NCBI GenBank assembly: GCA_016204585.1
Contig: JACQKH010000038.1
Location: forward strand, 1-34,553
Direction: 5' to 3'
Length of the DNA: 34,553 bases
DNA from: Candidatus Kerfeldbacteria bacterium
GTDB lineage: Bacteria; Patescibacteriota; Patescibacteriia; SBBC01
Shown: positions 22,303-29,420 of the stretch, piece after piece
How positions within the stretch are numbered: the stretch's first letter is position 1
Layout of the letters: every line of letters starts with the position of its first letter
Made by a program: the position numbers and the translations under genes
Notes under the pieces: generated by a model
Told to the model about the DNA's origin: nothing
Seen by the model: the letters and a program-made list of their open reading frames with translations, nothing else
Database searches by the model: none

Positions 22303-22890
22303 ATGAGGCAAAGCGAAGTGTTGGATTTCTACGACGAAGATGTCCACGCAATACGGCAGCTGGTCACGATTATGGACGGGCTCGGTGGTGACTTCTGGCG
22401 GCAGGAACCAGAGGGGCACTTCGGGCCGGGCGAGGAGTTCGTACACCTTGTCCAGTCTGGCCGGTTTGCCTGCCGGTTCATCCGCGAGCAGCTCGGGCTC
22501 GATCCGCCGACCGAGCTTGAGCCGTACTTCCAGCGCGCCGCCTTCAACCACGCCGAGCTGACCAAGCTCAACCTGCGCGGCGCGCGTACCGTTCGCGGCC
22601 AGCACAACAGAAGCTGCATCGCGTTCATTGACTGGTTGAATGACGAACTCCAGACGATTCGGGGACTGATTGACGGCATCCCCGAAGATCGCTACGGCGA
22701 CACCGTCTCGCACCCGCTGGTGCACATGGTCGGACCAACCGGCGAGGTCCTGGCGCGGATGTTCGCTCGCCACTGGCCGTATCACCTCGGTCAGATCACC
22801 GAAGCGATGAAGTCGGCCGGCTTCCGCGAGCACGTCCCGTTCCTGCTGCACTTCGGGAGGTTCGAAGAAGTTTCAGTGAAGGAGGAATGA
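22303..22890 (+). CDS. DinB-like four-helix protein
   Basis: 195 aa, helical. The N-terminal region (DEDVHAIRQLVTIMDGL, then EEFVHLVQSGRF) and the C-terminal HWPYHLGQITEAMKSAGF resemble the DinB/YfiT superfamily. There, His residues in the HLxxS and HxxHxGQ segments bind a metal and the fold acts in thiol transfer or damage response. The match is by motif only. SD AAAGGAGGTG lies about 8 nt upstream. It is the longest gene of accessory cluster 2. The next gene is in the same frame, separated by TGA TCG. Confidence 0.6.
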   Translation: MRQSEVLDFYDEDVHAIRQLVTIMDGLGGDFWRQEPEGHFGPGEEFVHLVQSGRFACRFIREQLGLDPPTELEPYFQRAAFNHAELTKLNLRGARTVRGQHNRSCIAFIDWLNDELQTIRGLIDGIPEDRYGDTVSHPLVHMVGPTGEVLARMFARHWPYHLGQITEAMKSAGFREHVPFLLHFGRFEEVSVKEE

Positions 22891-22893
22891 TCG

Positions 22894-23142
22894 ATGGCCG
22901 GACGGAAGAAGCCGAAGAGAAAAGTCACCCGCATCATTCGACGCGCCATCCAACAGTCGCGACCCGAGGTCGTGGAGCGAATCGCGCGGGCAGTAGAGAA
23001 AGATGGCTTCAGGGGTGCCGTTCGTGCGGGCGACAAGAAGCTTCGTCGCATCTCGCAGGCGGCCAGGCAGCACGGCATCACGTCGCTGGAACAGGCGCGA
23101 GTCAAGCGCAAGAAGTTGCGGGCAAAGAAGCGCGGCCGCTAG
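22894..23142 (+). CDS. Small basic hypothetical protein (82 aa), accessory cluster 2
   Basis: 82 aa, about one third Lys/Arg (MAGRKKPKRKVTRIIRRAIQ at the start, KRKKLRAKKRGR at the end), with a helical middle containing RPEVVERIARAVEKDGF. It is probably a DNA- or RNA-binding protein. SD AAGGAGG overlaps the end of the DinB-like gene, so the two are coupled. After its stop a further SD (GAGGAGG, 23146-23152) leads only to a short frame cut by the palindromic element at 23176, suggesting the cluster once continued. Confidence 0.65.
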   Translation: MAGRKKPKRKVTRIIRRAIQQSRPEVVERIARAVEKDGFRGAVRAGDKKLRRISQAARQHGITSLEQARVKRKKLRAKKRGR

Positions 23143-23175
23143 CCCCGAGGAGGATTGATCGATTGAAAGAAAGGG

Positions 23176-23285
23176 CTCCCCGCCCCCTGTCACCCTGAGA
23201 CGAAGTCGAAGGGTCTCCAACAAACTGCGGTTTGCGTGGAGATCCCACGCTCCGCTCGGGATGACAGGAGGGGCGGGGAGTTTTT
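23176..23285 (+). repeat. Long inverted repeat ending in a T-run (terminator-like)
   Basis: CTCCCCGCCCC and CTGTCA on the left (23176-23192) pair with TGACAG and GGGGCGGGGAG on the right (23262-23280), followed by TTTTT. The interior has the widespread words CCCTGAGACGAAGTCGAAGGG and CGCTCGGGATGACAG. It probably terminates cluster 2 transcription. The remaining 23286-23444 has a second small CTCCCC/GGGGAG hairpin and no gene. Confidence 0.65.
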
Positions 23286-23444
23286 AATACTCCTCCCCTT
23301 TACTAAGGGGAGGGGAGCGAGCAGCGCGATTCTGACAACCGAACGCTTTCCGCATCTGCTCGTTAGGTGCATGTTCAAAGATTAGAGTAGAGACGCTGCG
23401 AAGCGGAGAGGGGGCGGGGGTTACGACACTCGCGATTCGTCAAC

Positions 23445-24650
23445 TTAGAACACCGCCAAGTGCGGATTAGCTGACGTGACGCGGTAGACTTCCTCGATGG
23501 CGGTAATTCCCGCCTTGGCTTTGGCCAGACCGTCATCGCGCAGGGTTTTCATGCCCTTGGCCCGCGCCGCTCTAGTGATTACGTCATACGAGGCGTGGCC
23601 AGTAATGAAGTTTCTAATCTCGTCGTCCGGCTCTAGCAGCTCAAAAATGCCGGTCCGTCCCAAATATCCGCTCATCCCGCACTGGTCGCAACCCTTGGCG
23701 CGGTATAGCGTGGCGTCGTCGCCCGTTAAACCGAGTTCTTTTCGCAGTTCACTCGACGGCTGGTACGCTTCTCGACAAGTCTGGCAGACTATGCGCACCA
23801 GCCGCTGGGCCAGCACGCCGATGGTGGAGGAAGCGATCAGCACCGGTTCCACGCCCATGTCCGTCAGCCGCGCTAGGGCGCCGATCGAGTCGTTGGTGTG
23901 GAGGGTGGTAAAAACCAGGTGGCCGGTCAAGGCGGCGCGAACGGCAATTTCTCCCGTTTCCGTGTCACGGATCTCGCCGACCAGGATGATGTCCGGATCT
24001 TGCCGCAGCAGGGCGCGGAGGCCCGAGGCAAAAGTCAGCCCGACGTCCGGATCAATTTGGGTCTGGCGGATGAACGGCAGTTGATACTCGACGGGATCTT
24101 CCAGGGTGGTGATGTTTTTTTCGACTGAGTTGATAATACTGAGGGCGGAATAAAGCGTGGTGGTTTTTCCCGATCCGTTCGGGCCGGTGACGTAGATAAC
24201 GCCGTAAGGACTTTTAATCATTTTATTGAAGGCTTCCAGGATGACCGGGTCCATTCCGAGTTGTTCGAGTCCGAAGCTGACCGCGGATTTATCAAGCAGG
24301 CGCAGGGAAACATTTTCCCCGAAGAGAGTCGGAAAAGTTGAGACGCGGACGTCAATGACGCGATCCTCAACGGGCAAGTGAAATCTTCCTTCCTGCGGTT
24401 TGCGTCGTTCGGTGATGTCGAGCTCGGCCAGGACTTTGACGCGCGACACGATCGATTCGAGGAGGGACAGCGGGTGTTTTTCAACCTCGCGGAGGATGCC
24501 GTCAATGCGAAAGCGGACGCGGACAATATTTCCTTCCGGTTCGATGTGGACGTCCGAAGCCCGGTTGGTAGCCCCGAGCTGGATAATCCGCGTTAGCAGC
24601 TGGATGATGACGCCGGAGCCGCTTTGGTCGTCTTCTTGGCGTTTGGCCAT
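23445..24650 (-). CDS. Type IV pilus / type II secretion ATPase (PilB/GspE-like)
   Basis: 401 aa. It has Walker A GPNGSGKT, an Asp box (TLEDPVEYQ), Walker B IILVGEIRD, a His box (HLVFTTLHTND) and the zinc tetracysteine C-x2-C ... C-x2-C (CQTC, CDQC). It powers pilus assembly; CPR cells commonly carry type IV pili. The usual N1 domain is missing: the protein begins about where the N2/N3 domain starts (IIQLGATNRASDVHIEP). ATG 24650 was chosen because -10 TACAAT (24657-24662) puts +1 on this A, and the longer frame upstream would run through a promoter and a mobile element. Other pilus genes are not in the window. Confidence 0.9.
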   Translation of the reverse strand: MAKRQEDDQSGSGVIIQLLTRIIQLGATNRASDVHIEPEGNIVRVRFRIDGILREVEKHPLSLLESIVSRVKVLAELDITERRKPQEGRFHLPVEDRVIDVRVSTFPTLFGENVSLRLLDKSAVSFGLEQLGMDPVILEAFNKMIKSPYGVIYVTGPNGSGKTTTLYSALSIINSVEKNITTLEDPVEYQLPFIRQTQIDPDVGLTFASGLRALLRQDPDIILVGEIRDTETGEIAVRAALTGHLVFTTLHTNDSIGALARLTDMGVEPVLIASSTIGVLAQRLVRIVCQTCREAYQPSSELRKELGLTGDDATLYRAKGCDQCGMSGYLGRTGIFELLEPDDEIRNFITGHASYDVITRAARAKGMKTLRDDGLAKAKAGITAIEEVYRVTSANPHLAVF

Positions 24651-24656
24651 GGATGT

Positions 24657-24685
24657 ATTGTATGGCGTTGCGACGCTGAAGGCAA
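24657..24685 (-). promoter_or_regulatory. Promoter of the PilB/GspE-like gene
   Basis: -35 TTGCCT (24680-24685), 17-bp spacer, -10 TACAAT (24657-24662) on the minus strand. +1 is predicted exactly at ATG 24650 (leaderless). Confidence 0.72.
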
Positions 24686-24702
24686 CCTCTGCGCGCGGTG
24701 GG

Positions 24703-24788
24703 TTAACCCCGTTAGAGAGTCCCTTTAATGACTCTCTTTTGGTAGATGAGCGTTCGTGGTTTTTCATGCGGCTCTCTAACGGGGTTGA
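24703..24788 (+). mobile_element. Miniature inverted-repeat element, copy B
   Basis: Nearly identical to copy A (13995-14080) over 86 nt: ends CCCCGTTAGAGAG and CTCTCTAACGGG, flanked by GTTAA and GTTGA (one mismatch). It also contains GAGAGTC...GACTCTC, so alternative folds are possible. Its right flank supplies TTGA of the rpsP -35 box. Confidence 0.85.
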
Positions 24789-24813
24789 CGTTTTTTGTCG
24801 AATCAGCTACCCT
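24785..24813 (+). promoter_or_regulatory. Promoter of rpsP
   Basis: -35 TTGACG (24785-24790), 17-bp spacer, -10 TACCCT (24808-24813). The leader is about 113 nt and contains the palindrome GCCGATTAATCGGC. The -35 overlaps the edge of inverted-repeat element B. Confidence 0.6.
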
Positions 24814-24932
24814 GTACAGGCAACTGACAATGGTGGTTGGTACCACATCTCAACATCCGCCGATTAATCGGCTAATTACCACCCAATTCCCAAACCCTTA
24901 ATTCATAATTCATAACTCATCCTTCAGCCCCC

Positions 24933-25370
24933 ATGCTCACCATCCGTCTTCGCCGCATCGGCAAGCGCCAGCACGCCACCTTTCGTTTCTTGGTGATGGA
25001 GAAAAGTCGGAGTCCGCAAGGACGCGCGGTCGAGTTCCTCGGTTCATACAATCCGCATACTAATCCTTCAACAATAAACTTGAAGCGTGATCGCGTCGAG
25101 CACTGGCTGAAGGTCGGCGCCCAGCCGTCCGCCACAGTCCACAACCTTCTGGTTGATGCTGGCTTGATGCCTGGGTTAAAGTTGAAGGTGGGCAAACCGA
25201 AGAAAAAAGAAGCTTCAGCCGAATCAACTGCTCCGGCCGCGGAAGAAAAACCAGCCAAAGCTTCTGAAACAAAGGCAGAGACCGCGCCCGCTTCCCATGA
25301 GCAGAAAGCCGAGGCGTCGACGGCAACGGCAGCAGCCAAACCGGTTGAGGCAACTAAAGTACAACAGTAG
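24933..25370 (+). CDS. rpsP: 30S ribosomal protein S16
   Basis: 145 aa. The core 1-80 is a standard S16 (MLTIRLRRIGKRQHATFRFL, GRAVEFLGSYNP, RVEHWLKVGAQPSATVHNLL). Residues 90-145 form an Ala/Glu/Lys-rich, probably disordered tail, making it nearly twice the usual length (about 80-90 aa). No SD. It heads an rpsP-khpA pair as in many bacteria. Confidence 0.95.
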   Translation: MLTIRLRRIGKRQHATFRFLVMEKSRSPQGRAVEFLGSYNPHTNPSTINLKRDRVEHWLKVGAQPSATVHNLLVDAGLMPGLKLKVGKPKKKEASAESTAPAAEEKPAKASETKAETAPASHEQKAEASTATAAAKPVEATKVQQ

Positions 25371-25531
25371 AGCCGACGCCTGAATGCTGGCATTCGCTAA
25401 GGATTTTTTGTGCTTGACGAAGGCTGGCGAGGTTGATACGCTGGATTCACCACGAGACTCTGGGATTGCTCCAAAAAAGGTCGACAGGCTCGCTGGACAT
25501 GAAGCACACTGTACAGGAAAGAACGAACCGT

Positions 25532-25888
25532 ATGGCAGAAGCAATGCAGGAAGATCAAACGTTCGTCGAGTACGTCGTCAAGGCCTTGGTTGATCGGCCG
25601 GAAGACGTGAAGAGCGAACGAACCGTTGATGAGATGGGGGTGCTCATCACGCTCAAAGTTAATCCCCAAGATCTTGGTCAGGTCATCGGCCGTCAAGGGC
25701 AGACTGCCAAGTCACTCCGCACGTTGTTGCGGGTGGTTGGCGCGAAGAACCACGCCCGGGTGAACTTGAAGATTTACGAGCCGGAAGGATATCGAAAGGG
25801 ACCCCGACGCGATGAAGTCCCGGCTCAAGCGGCGCCGGCCGAAGCGCCAGCAGCGGATGTTGGACCGATCGACGATTTGAAGCTGTAA
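25532..25888 (+). CDS. khpA: KH-domain RNA-binding protein KhpA
   Basis: 118 aa. The family core (QTFVEYVVKALVDRPEDVKSE, then GQVIGRQGQTAKSLRTLL with the GxxG loop GRQG) is followed by a Pro/Ala-rich tail. KhpA partners with KhpB/Jag and affects division and RNA metabolism in other bacteria. ATG 25532 (MAEAMQ) is preferred over an in-frame ATG at 25499. An AGGAAAG SD-like stretch precedes it. It lies after rpsP as usual; an intrinsic terminator follows at 25906-25929. Confidence 0.93.
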   Translation: MAEAMQEDQTFVEYVVKALVDRPEDVKSERTVDEMGVLITLKVNPQDLGQVIGRQGQTAKSLRTLLRVVGAKNHARVNLKIYEPEGYRKGPRRDEVPAQAAPAEAPAADVGPIDDLKL

Positions 25889-25905
25889 TTCGAATTGAAA
25901 ACCGG

Positions 25906-25929
25906 ACGCTCTCGTTACGAGGGCGTTTT
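25906..25929 (+). terminator. Terminator after khpA
   Basis: ACGCTCTCG / CGAGGGCGT stem (one G-T pair) with a TTA loop, followed by TTTT. Confidence 0.7.
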
Positions 25930-25990
25930 GGTTTGACAATAGTAGGCCGATACGGTAAGGTACTGGAAAATTCGGTGGCGCGGAGGATCG

Positions 25991-26590
25991 ATGACTCAAC
26001 GCGCCATTGATGGACCATTTGTATACTTCGTGACCGCCAACGTCCAGAACCGACGGTGGTTTTTTGTCACTTCCGGACGAGCGGCCGAGCTGGGTCAAGC
26101 CATCCAGACGTGCTGTCGGATGAAGAACTTCGATCTTCTGGCCTACTGCATCCTGCCGAATCACGTTCATCTTCTGGTGAGGAAACGTGACCTTGGTGAA
26201 TCTAACAGCGCACAATGCACGCTGGGCAGTTCTTCCAACCTGCCACAACGCACTCTGGAGAGAGTGCGTTGTGGACGAGGGCGCACAGCAAGACTTCCGC
26301 AAACCATCTTCCTTTTCCCATATCGTCGACTCTCTAGTCGGCGATCCCCGGCAGGAAAGAAGCGGTTCACTTTGTCAGATCTGATGCGCTCAATCAAAGG
26401 GACGTTCTCTCGATCTCTTCCAAAGGGAAAGTTCTGGCAACACCGTTCAAACTTTCGTATTGTGGAGACCGAAGCGTACCTGTCAAACGTCGTTGAGTAC
26501 ATTCTGCATAACTACCGAAAGATGAATCTTGACGAAAGGTATGGGAAGTCACCCTATATATTCCTGGATTGGAAACAATTTGATCAATGA
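25991..26590 (+). CDS. REP-associated tyrosine transposase (RAYT, IS200-like)
   Basis: 199 aa. Y1 transposase fold: N-terminal YFVTANVQNRRWFF, HUH-type motif LPNHVHLLV (His-hydrophobic-His) and the later EYILHNYRKMNL segment holding candidate catalytic Tyr residues. RAYTs are domesticated single-copy relatives of IS200/IS605 transposases that act on REP-type palindromes. The middle of the gene carries a 32-nt perfect hairpin (26243-26274) in frame, adding an Arg/Ser-rich stretch. SD GGAGG precedes ATG 25991. It interrupts the usual khpA-trmD neighbourhood. Confidence 0.87.
   Translation: MTQRAIDGPFVYFVTANVQNRRWFFVTSGRAAELGQAIQTCCRMKNFDLLAYCILPNHVHLLVRKRDLGESNSAQCTLGSSSNLPQRTLERVRCGRGRTARLPQTIFLFPYRRLSSRRSPAGKKRFTLSDLMRSIKGTFSRSLPKGKFWQHRSNFRIVETEAYLSNVVEYILHNYRKMNLDERYGKSPYIFLDWKQFDQ
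26243..26274 (+). repeat. REP-like palindrome inside the RAYT gene
   Basis: CCACAACGCACTCT-GGAG-AGAGTGCGTTGTGG, a 14-bp perfect stem with a 4-nt loop, within a larger GTGCGC/GCGCAC context. It is in frame and lacks stops. Confidence 0.8.
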
Positions 26591-26666
26591 TCTTCCCCAC
26601 AGCGCGGCCTTAATCAAGCGCGCGCAGAAAAAGGGCGTGCTCGATCTTCGCGTTTGAAAAAATGAA

Positions 26667-26697
26667 GAGGCCCCGCGCAGGTGCGTGGCAGGGCCTC
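26667..26697 (+). terminator. Bidirectional terminator between RAYT and the UbiA-like gene
   Basis: GAGGCCC (26667-26673) / GGGCCTC (26691-26697) with an additional GCGC/GTGCG interior, GTTTTG on the plus side and TTCATTTTTTC on the minus side. It serves the convergent genes. Confidence 0.75.
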
Positions 26698-26713
26698 GTT
26701 TTGACCGACCGCG

Positions 26714-27544
26714 TCATCGCGTCAGCCGGTAGAAGAACATGGTGAGTGTCAGAAGTAGCGAGCTGCCGAAGATCCAGTGCTTGGCATCGCCTGGTCGGTC
26801 ACGTTGGAACAGTTGAACCGTAATTCGACCGGTGATGAGCATCATGGAGGCGAATCCGATGGCGGTTGGAATAGCGCCTAGGAGATATCGCGCCGCTGGC
26901 ACAAGCATTAGGCCACTCAAGCCGGCACAGGTGCCGGCGATTCGCATGGCTCCGCGAGTTCCGACCTCCATCGGCAGAGTCACTCGGCGACCTTGATTAG
27001 CCAGGATATCGTCAACGTCCTTGACGATTTCCCGAGCCATGTACGCAGCGGCAATGCTGCCAAGCAGCCACGGGGTCATCGGGTTCATTCGGTGGCCGGC
27101 GAACCACCCCACCAAGACTGGCGAGGCAATCACCGTCGTAATCACGGTGTTCTTGGTTATCCAGTGTCGATCAAGCCGCCGCGCGTAGAGGATGATCGCC
27201 AAGACATTGAACAAGACGAGTCCGAAACACATCGGGTTGAGGAGAAGCCCGGTGATCAATAGTGAGATTCCGAATGAGCCCAATCCGGCGGACAGCAGCA
27301 CTATTCGGGGCTGAAATTCGATCCACAGCCGCTCACTCTTGCGGACATAGATTTCCCGCGCGGCACCGTAGTGATAAAGGCTCGCCCCGGCGACACAGAA
27401 AGCCATGGCTATCGGCGCGGCGACCTTAGGCGCGTTGACCCATTGAGCGCCGTTCGAAAGCAGCGCCACAACCCAGGTTCCGAGCGCCGCGGCTATGCAG
27501 TGTTGAAGTCGAATCGCTCTTGTCCAAAGATGTAACGAGCGCAT
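26714..27544 (-). CDS. UbiA-family prenyltransferase-like membrane protein
   Basis: 276 aa with about eight to nine transmembrane segments. The second Asp-rich motif of the UbiA family is recognisable (AREIVKDVDDILANQGRRVTLPMEVG). The first motif (NDxxDxxxD) is not: the equivalent loop reads ASLYHYGAAREIYVRKSE. The first Asp motif binds the Mg-prenyl diphosphate, so normal catalysis is doubtful, and the substrate cannot be named. A strong SD AAAGGAGGG lies 7 nt before ATG 27544, unlike the SD-poor core genes, suggesting an acquired gene. It is divergent from trmD. Confidence 0.72.
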   Translation of the reverse strand: MRSLHLWTRAIRLQHCIAAALGTWVVALLSNGAQWVNAPKVAAPIAMAFCVAGASLYHYGAAREIYVRKSERLWIEFQPRIVLLSAGLGSFGISLLITGLLLNPMCFGLVLFNVLAIILYARRLDRHWITKNTVITTVIASPVLVGWFAGHRMNPMTPWLLGSIAAAYMAREIVKDVDDILANQGRRVTLPMEVGTRGAMRIAGTCAGLSGLMLVPAARYLLGAIPTAIGFASMMLITGRITVQLFQRDRPGDAKHWIFGSSLLLTLTMFFYRLTR

Positions 27545-27632
27545 GACGCGGCCCTCCTTTCTAGTATGTAGTGACGCGTCGGCGCTACCTTATCAGCATT
27601 AATTGCCTCTGGCAAGCTCATCTCTCCGACGG

Positions 27633-27638
27633 TATACT
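27633..27638 (+). promoter_or_regulatory. -10 box of trmD
   Basis: TATACT eight bases before ATG 27647; predicted +1 is near 27645 (leaderless). The -35 is weak (TGGCAA at 27610-27615, 17-bp spacing). Confidence 0.6.
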
Positions 27639-27646
27639 GTATTCGT

Positions 27647-28282
27647 ATGCGTTTTGACGTCATCACAATTTTTCCGAAGATGTTTAGTGCTTATTTGGGC
27701 GAGAGCATCATCAAGCGGGCGCAGCGGAAAAAGTTAGTGTCGTTCCATTTCCACGATTTGCGCGACTTTACGACTGACAAGCACCGCAGCGTGGATGACA
27801 GACCGTACGGCGGCGGGCCGGGCATGGTCATGAAAGTTGAGTCGATCTACAAGGCGCTTAAAGCCGTTCCCAAAAAGGGGAAACGGCGGGTACTGCTCAT
27901 GTCAGCCAAAGGGAAGACGTTCACGCAGGCTGATGCAAGACGACTGGCAAAATACCAGCAGATTGTAGTGGTCTGCCCACGCTACGAAGGCGTTGACGAA
28001 CGGGTAGTCGATTACGTTGATGAGGAGGTTTCTATCGGAAATTATGTCCTGACCGGCGGAGAATTGCCGGCGATGGTGGTGATGGATACGGTCACTCGCT
28101 TGTTGCCCGGCGTGCTTGGCAAGGACGAATCGAGCCTGGACGAATCGCACAGCCAAACGGGCGTTTTGGAGTACCCGCAGTACACGCGGCCGGAGGTGTT
28201 CCGGGGGAAGCGAGTCCCGAACGTATTGCTCTCGGGAGACCATCGAAAGATTAATAACTGGAGACAGTTACGAAGAAAATAG
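27647..28282 (+). CDS. trmD: tRNA (guanine-N1-)-methyltransferase TrmD
   Basis: 211 aa, slightly short for TrmD (about 230-250). Motifs: MRFDVITIFPKMF, DDRPYGGGPGM, VCPRYEGVDERV, the knotted SAM site SIGNYVLTGGELPAMVVMDTV and PQYTRPEVFRG. It methylates G37 of tRNAs to prevent frameshifting. No rimM or rplS is adjacent, unlike the classic rpsP-rimM-trmD-rplS operon. The start is set by a -10 box that makes the mRNA leaderless. It is followed after 4 nt by the next gene. Confidence 0.96.
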   Translation: MRFDVITIFPKMFSAYLGESIIKRAQRKKLVSFHFHDLRDFTTDKHRSVDDRPYGGGPGMVMKVESIYKALKAVPKKGKRRVLLMSAKGKTFTQADARRLAKYQQIVVVCPRYEGVDERVVDYVDEEVSIGNYVLTGGELPAMVVMDTVTRLLPGVLGKDESSLDESHSQTGVLEYPQYTRPEVFRGKRVPNVLLSGDHRKINNWRQLRRK

Positions 28283-28286
28283 TGTC

Positions 28287-28820
28287 ATGGTATACCGTCG
28301 AACTACGGTCGTCATAGTGTTGCTGGTCAGTCTTGGTGCTTTGGTTGTGCTCATCTTAGTTGGGCCGGCCGGACCTTTTTGGCTGCTGCTCGTCGCGCTT
28401 GCCGGTTTAGTGATGTTTCAAGCGGTGCTGCACTTTGTATTCCTCGGAACTTCTAATTTTTTTCCAGCCAAACGTTTTGTCGCCCACGAACGCCTGGAAG
28501 TACCGGCGAGCAACAACGTCGGTTCGACAATAGCCGCCGTGCTGGCTGAGCAGGGATTTAAAAACATCACCACCGACGAACCCCACGGTATCATTCTCGG
28601 CAGGAGCGGTTTTTCATTGTTCGGCGGATGGCAGGGCTTGCGAGTTCAGATCGGTGTGGCTGGTCGGGTGGCTAGGATCAATCTTGAACACGGACCGATT
28701 TCTCCGCCCGTATTATTTGAGTTCTATGTTGACCACACTGCGCTCTTCGATGTTAAACGGGAGTTGGTGCGCCGGCTTGGCGGGAGAAGTCCAAAAAAAC
28801 ATTTGACTCTTGATTTTTGA
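28287..28820 (+). CDS. Two-TM hypothetical protein downstream of trmD
   Basis: 177 aa from ATG 28287. Two adjacent transmembrane helices (about 7-30 and 31-52) are followed by a soluble alpha/beta domain (60-177; LEVPASNNVGSTIAAVLAEQGF, then GFSLFGGWQGLRVQIGVAG). Not recognised. An open frame extends upstream into trmD, but the ATG 4 nt after the trmD stop is the natural start. Translationally linked to trmD and followed by the CYTH gene 3 nt later. Confidence 0.75.
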   Translation: MVYRRTTVVIVLLVSLGALVVLILVGPAGPFWLLLVALAGLVMFQAVLHFVFLGTSNFFPAKRFVAHERLEVPASNNVGSTIAAVLAEQGFKNITTDEPHGIILGRSGFSLFGGWQGLRVQIGVAGRVARINLEHGPISPPVLFEFYVDHTALFDVKRELVRRLGGRSPKKHLTLDF

Positions 28821-28823
28821 CTG

Positions 28824-29420
28824 ATGCAAACTGAACTCGAAGCGAAATTTCTTAATGTGGATCCGGACGCGACCCGGGCCAAGTTGCGCGAAACAGGAGC
28901 GGAGCTCGTGCATCCGGAACGGCTGATGCGTCGAAAATCCTTTGATGATAGTCAGGGACACCTCGACCGCCACCGTGCCTGGGTGCGGGTGCGCGACGAA
29001 GGCGATAAAATTACCATGAGTTACAAGCAGTCCGATGAAGACACGCTCCACGGCACTCAGGAAACCGTTCTGACCGTCGATGACTTTGAACGGGCGTGCG
29101 CCTTTCTCGAGGAAGTCGGTCTGGTGGCAAAATCCTACCAGGAAACCAAACGGGAAAAATGGATGCTGGATAATGTTGAAATCACGATTGACACCTGGCC
29201 GTGGCTGCCGACGTTCGTTGAGTTAGAGGGTCATCGCGAGGAAGACCTCAAGTCCGTAGCCGGTTCGCTCGGACTCGAGTGGAGCGCAGCAATACACGGC
29301 GGCGTTACTCCGGTCTACAAGCGTTACTACGACGTTACGTATGATGAAGTGAATTCATGGCCGCAGATCGTCTTTGGTCCAGTTCCGGACTGGCTTGAAC
29401 GAAAGCGCAAGAAGGTATGA
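28824..29420 (+). CDS. CYTH-domain protein (class IV adenylate cyclase / triphosphatase-like)
   Basis: 198 aa. The N-terminal ExExK signature of the CYTH superfamily is present (TELEAKF: Glu4, Glu6, Lys8). It is followed by LDRHRAWVRVRDEGDKITMSYKQ, KREKWMLDNVEITIDTWPWLPTFVELEG, and further basic and acidic tunnel residues. The fold binds metal-triphosphate substrates; members are CyaB-like cyclases, thiamine triphosphatases or inorganic triphosphatases, and this one cannot be assigned further. Its stop overlaps the MFS start as ATGA. Confidence 0.88.
   Translation: MQTELEAKFLNVDPDATRAKLRETGAELVHPERLMRRKSFDDSQGHLDRHRAWVRVRDEGDKITMSYKQSDEDTLHGTQETVLTVDDFERACAFLEEVGLVAKSYQETKREKWMLDNVEITIDTWPWLPTFVELEGHREEDLKSVAGSLGLEWSAAIHGGVTPVYKRYYDVTYDEVNSWPQIVFGPVPDWLERKRKKV

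Noticed and set aside
20980-23142. Integron cassette array (short genes separated by imperfect palindromes)
   Set aside because: No integrase is present and the palindromes lack the GTTRRRY/RYYYAAC core sites of attC; they resemble folded RNAs more than recombination sites.
24651-24767. 39-residue N-terminal extension of the PilB/GspE-like protein
   Set aside because: The segment crosses a promoter and mobile element B; the leaderless start at 24650 explains the sequence better.
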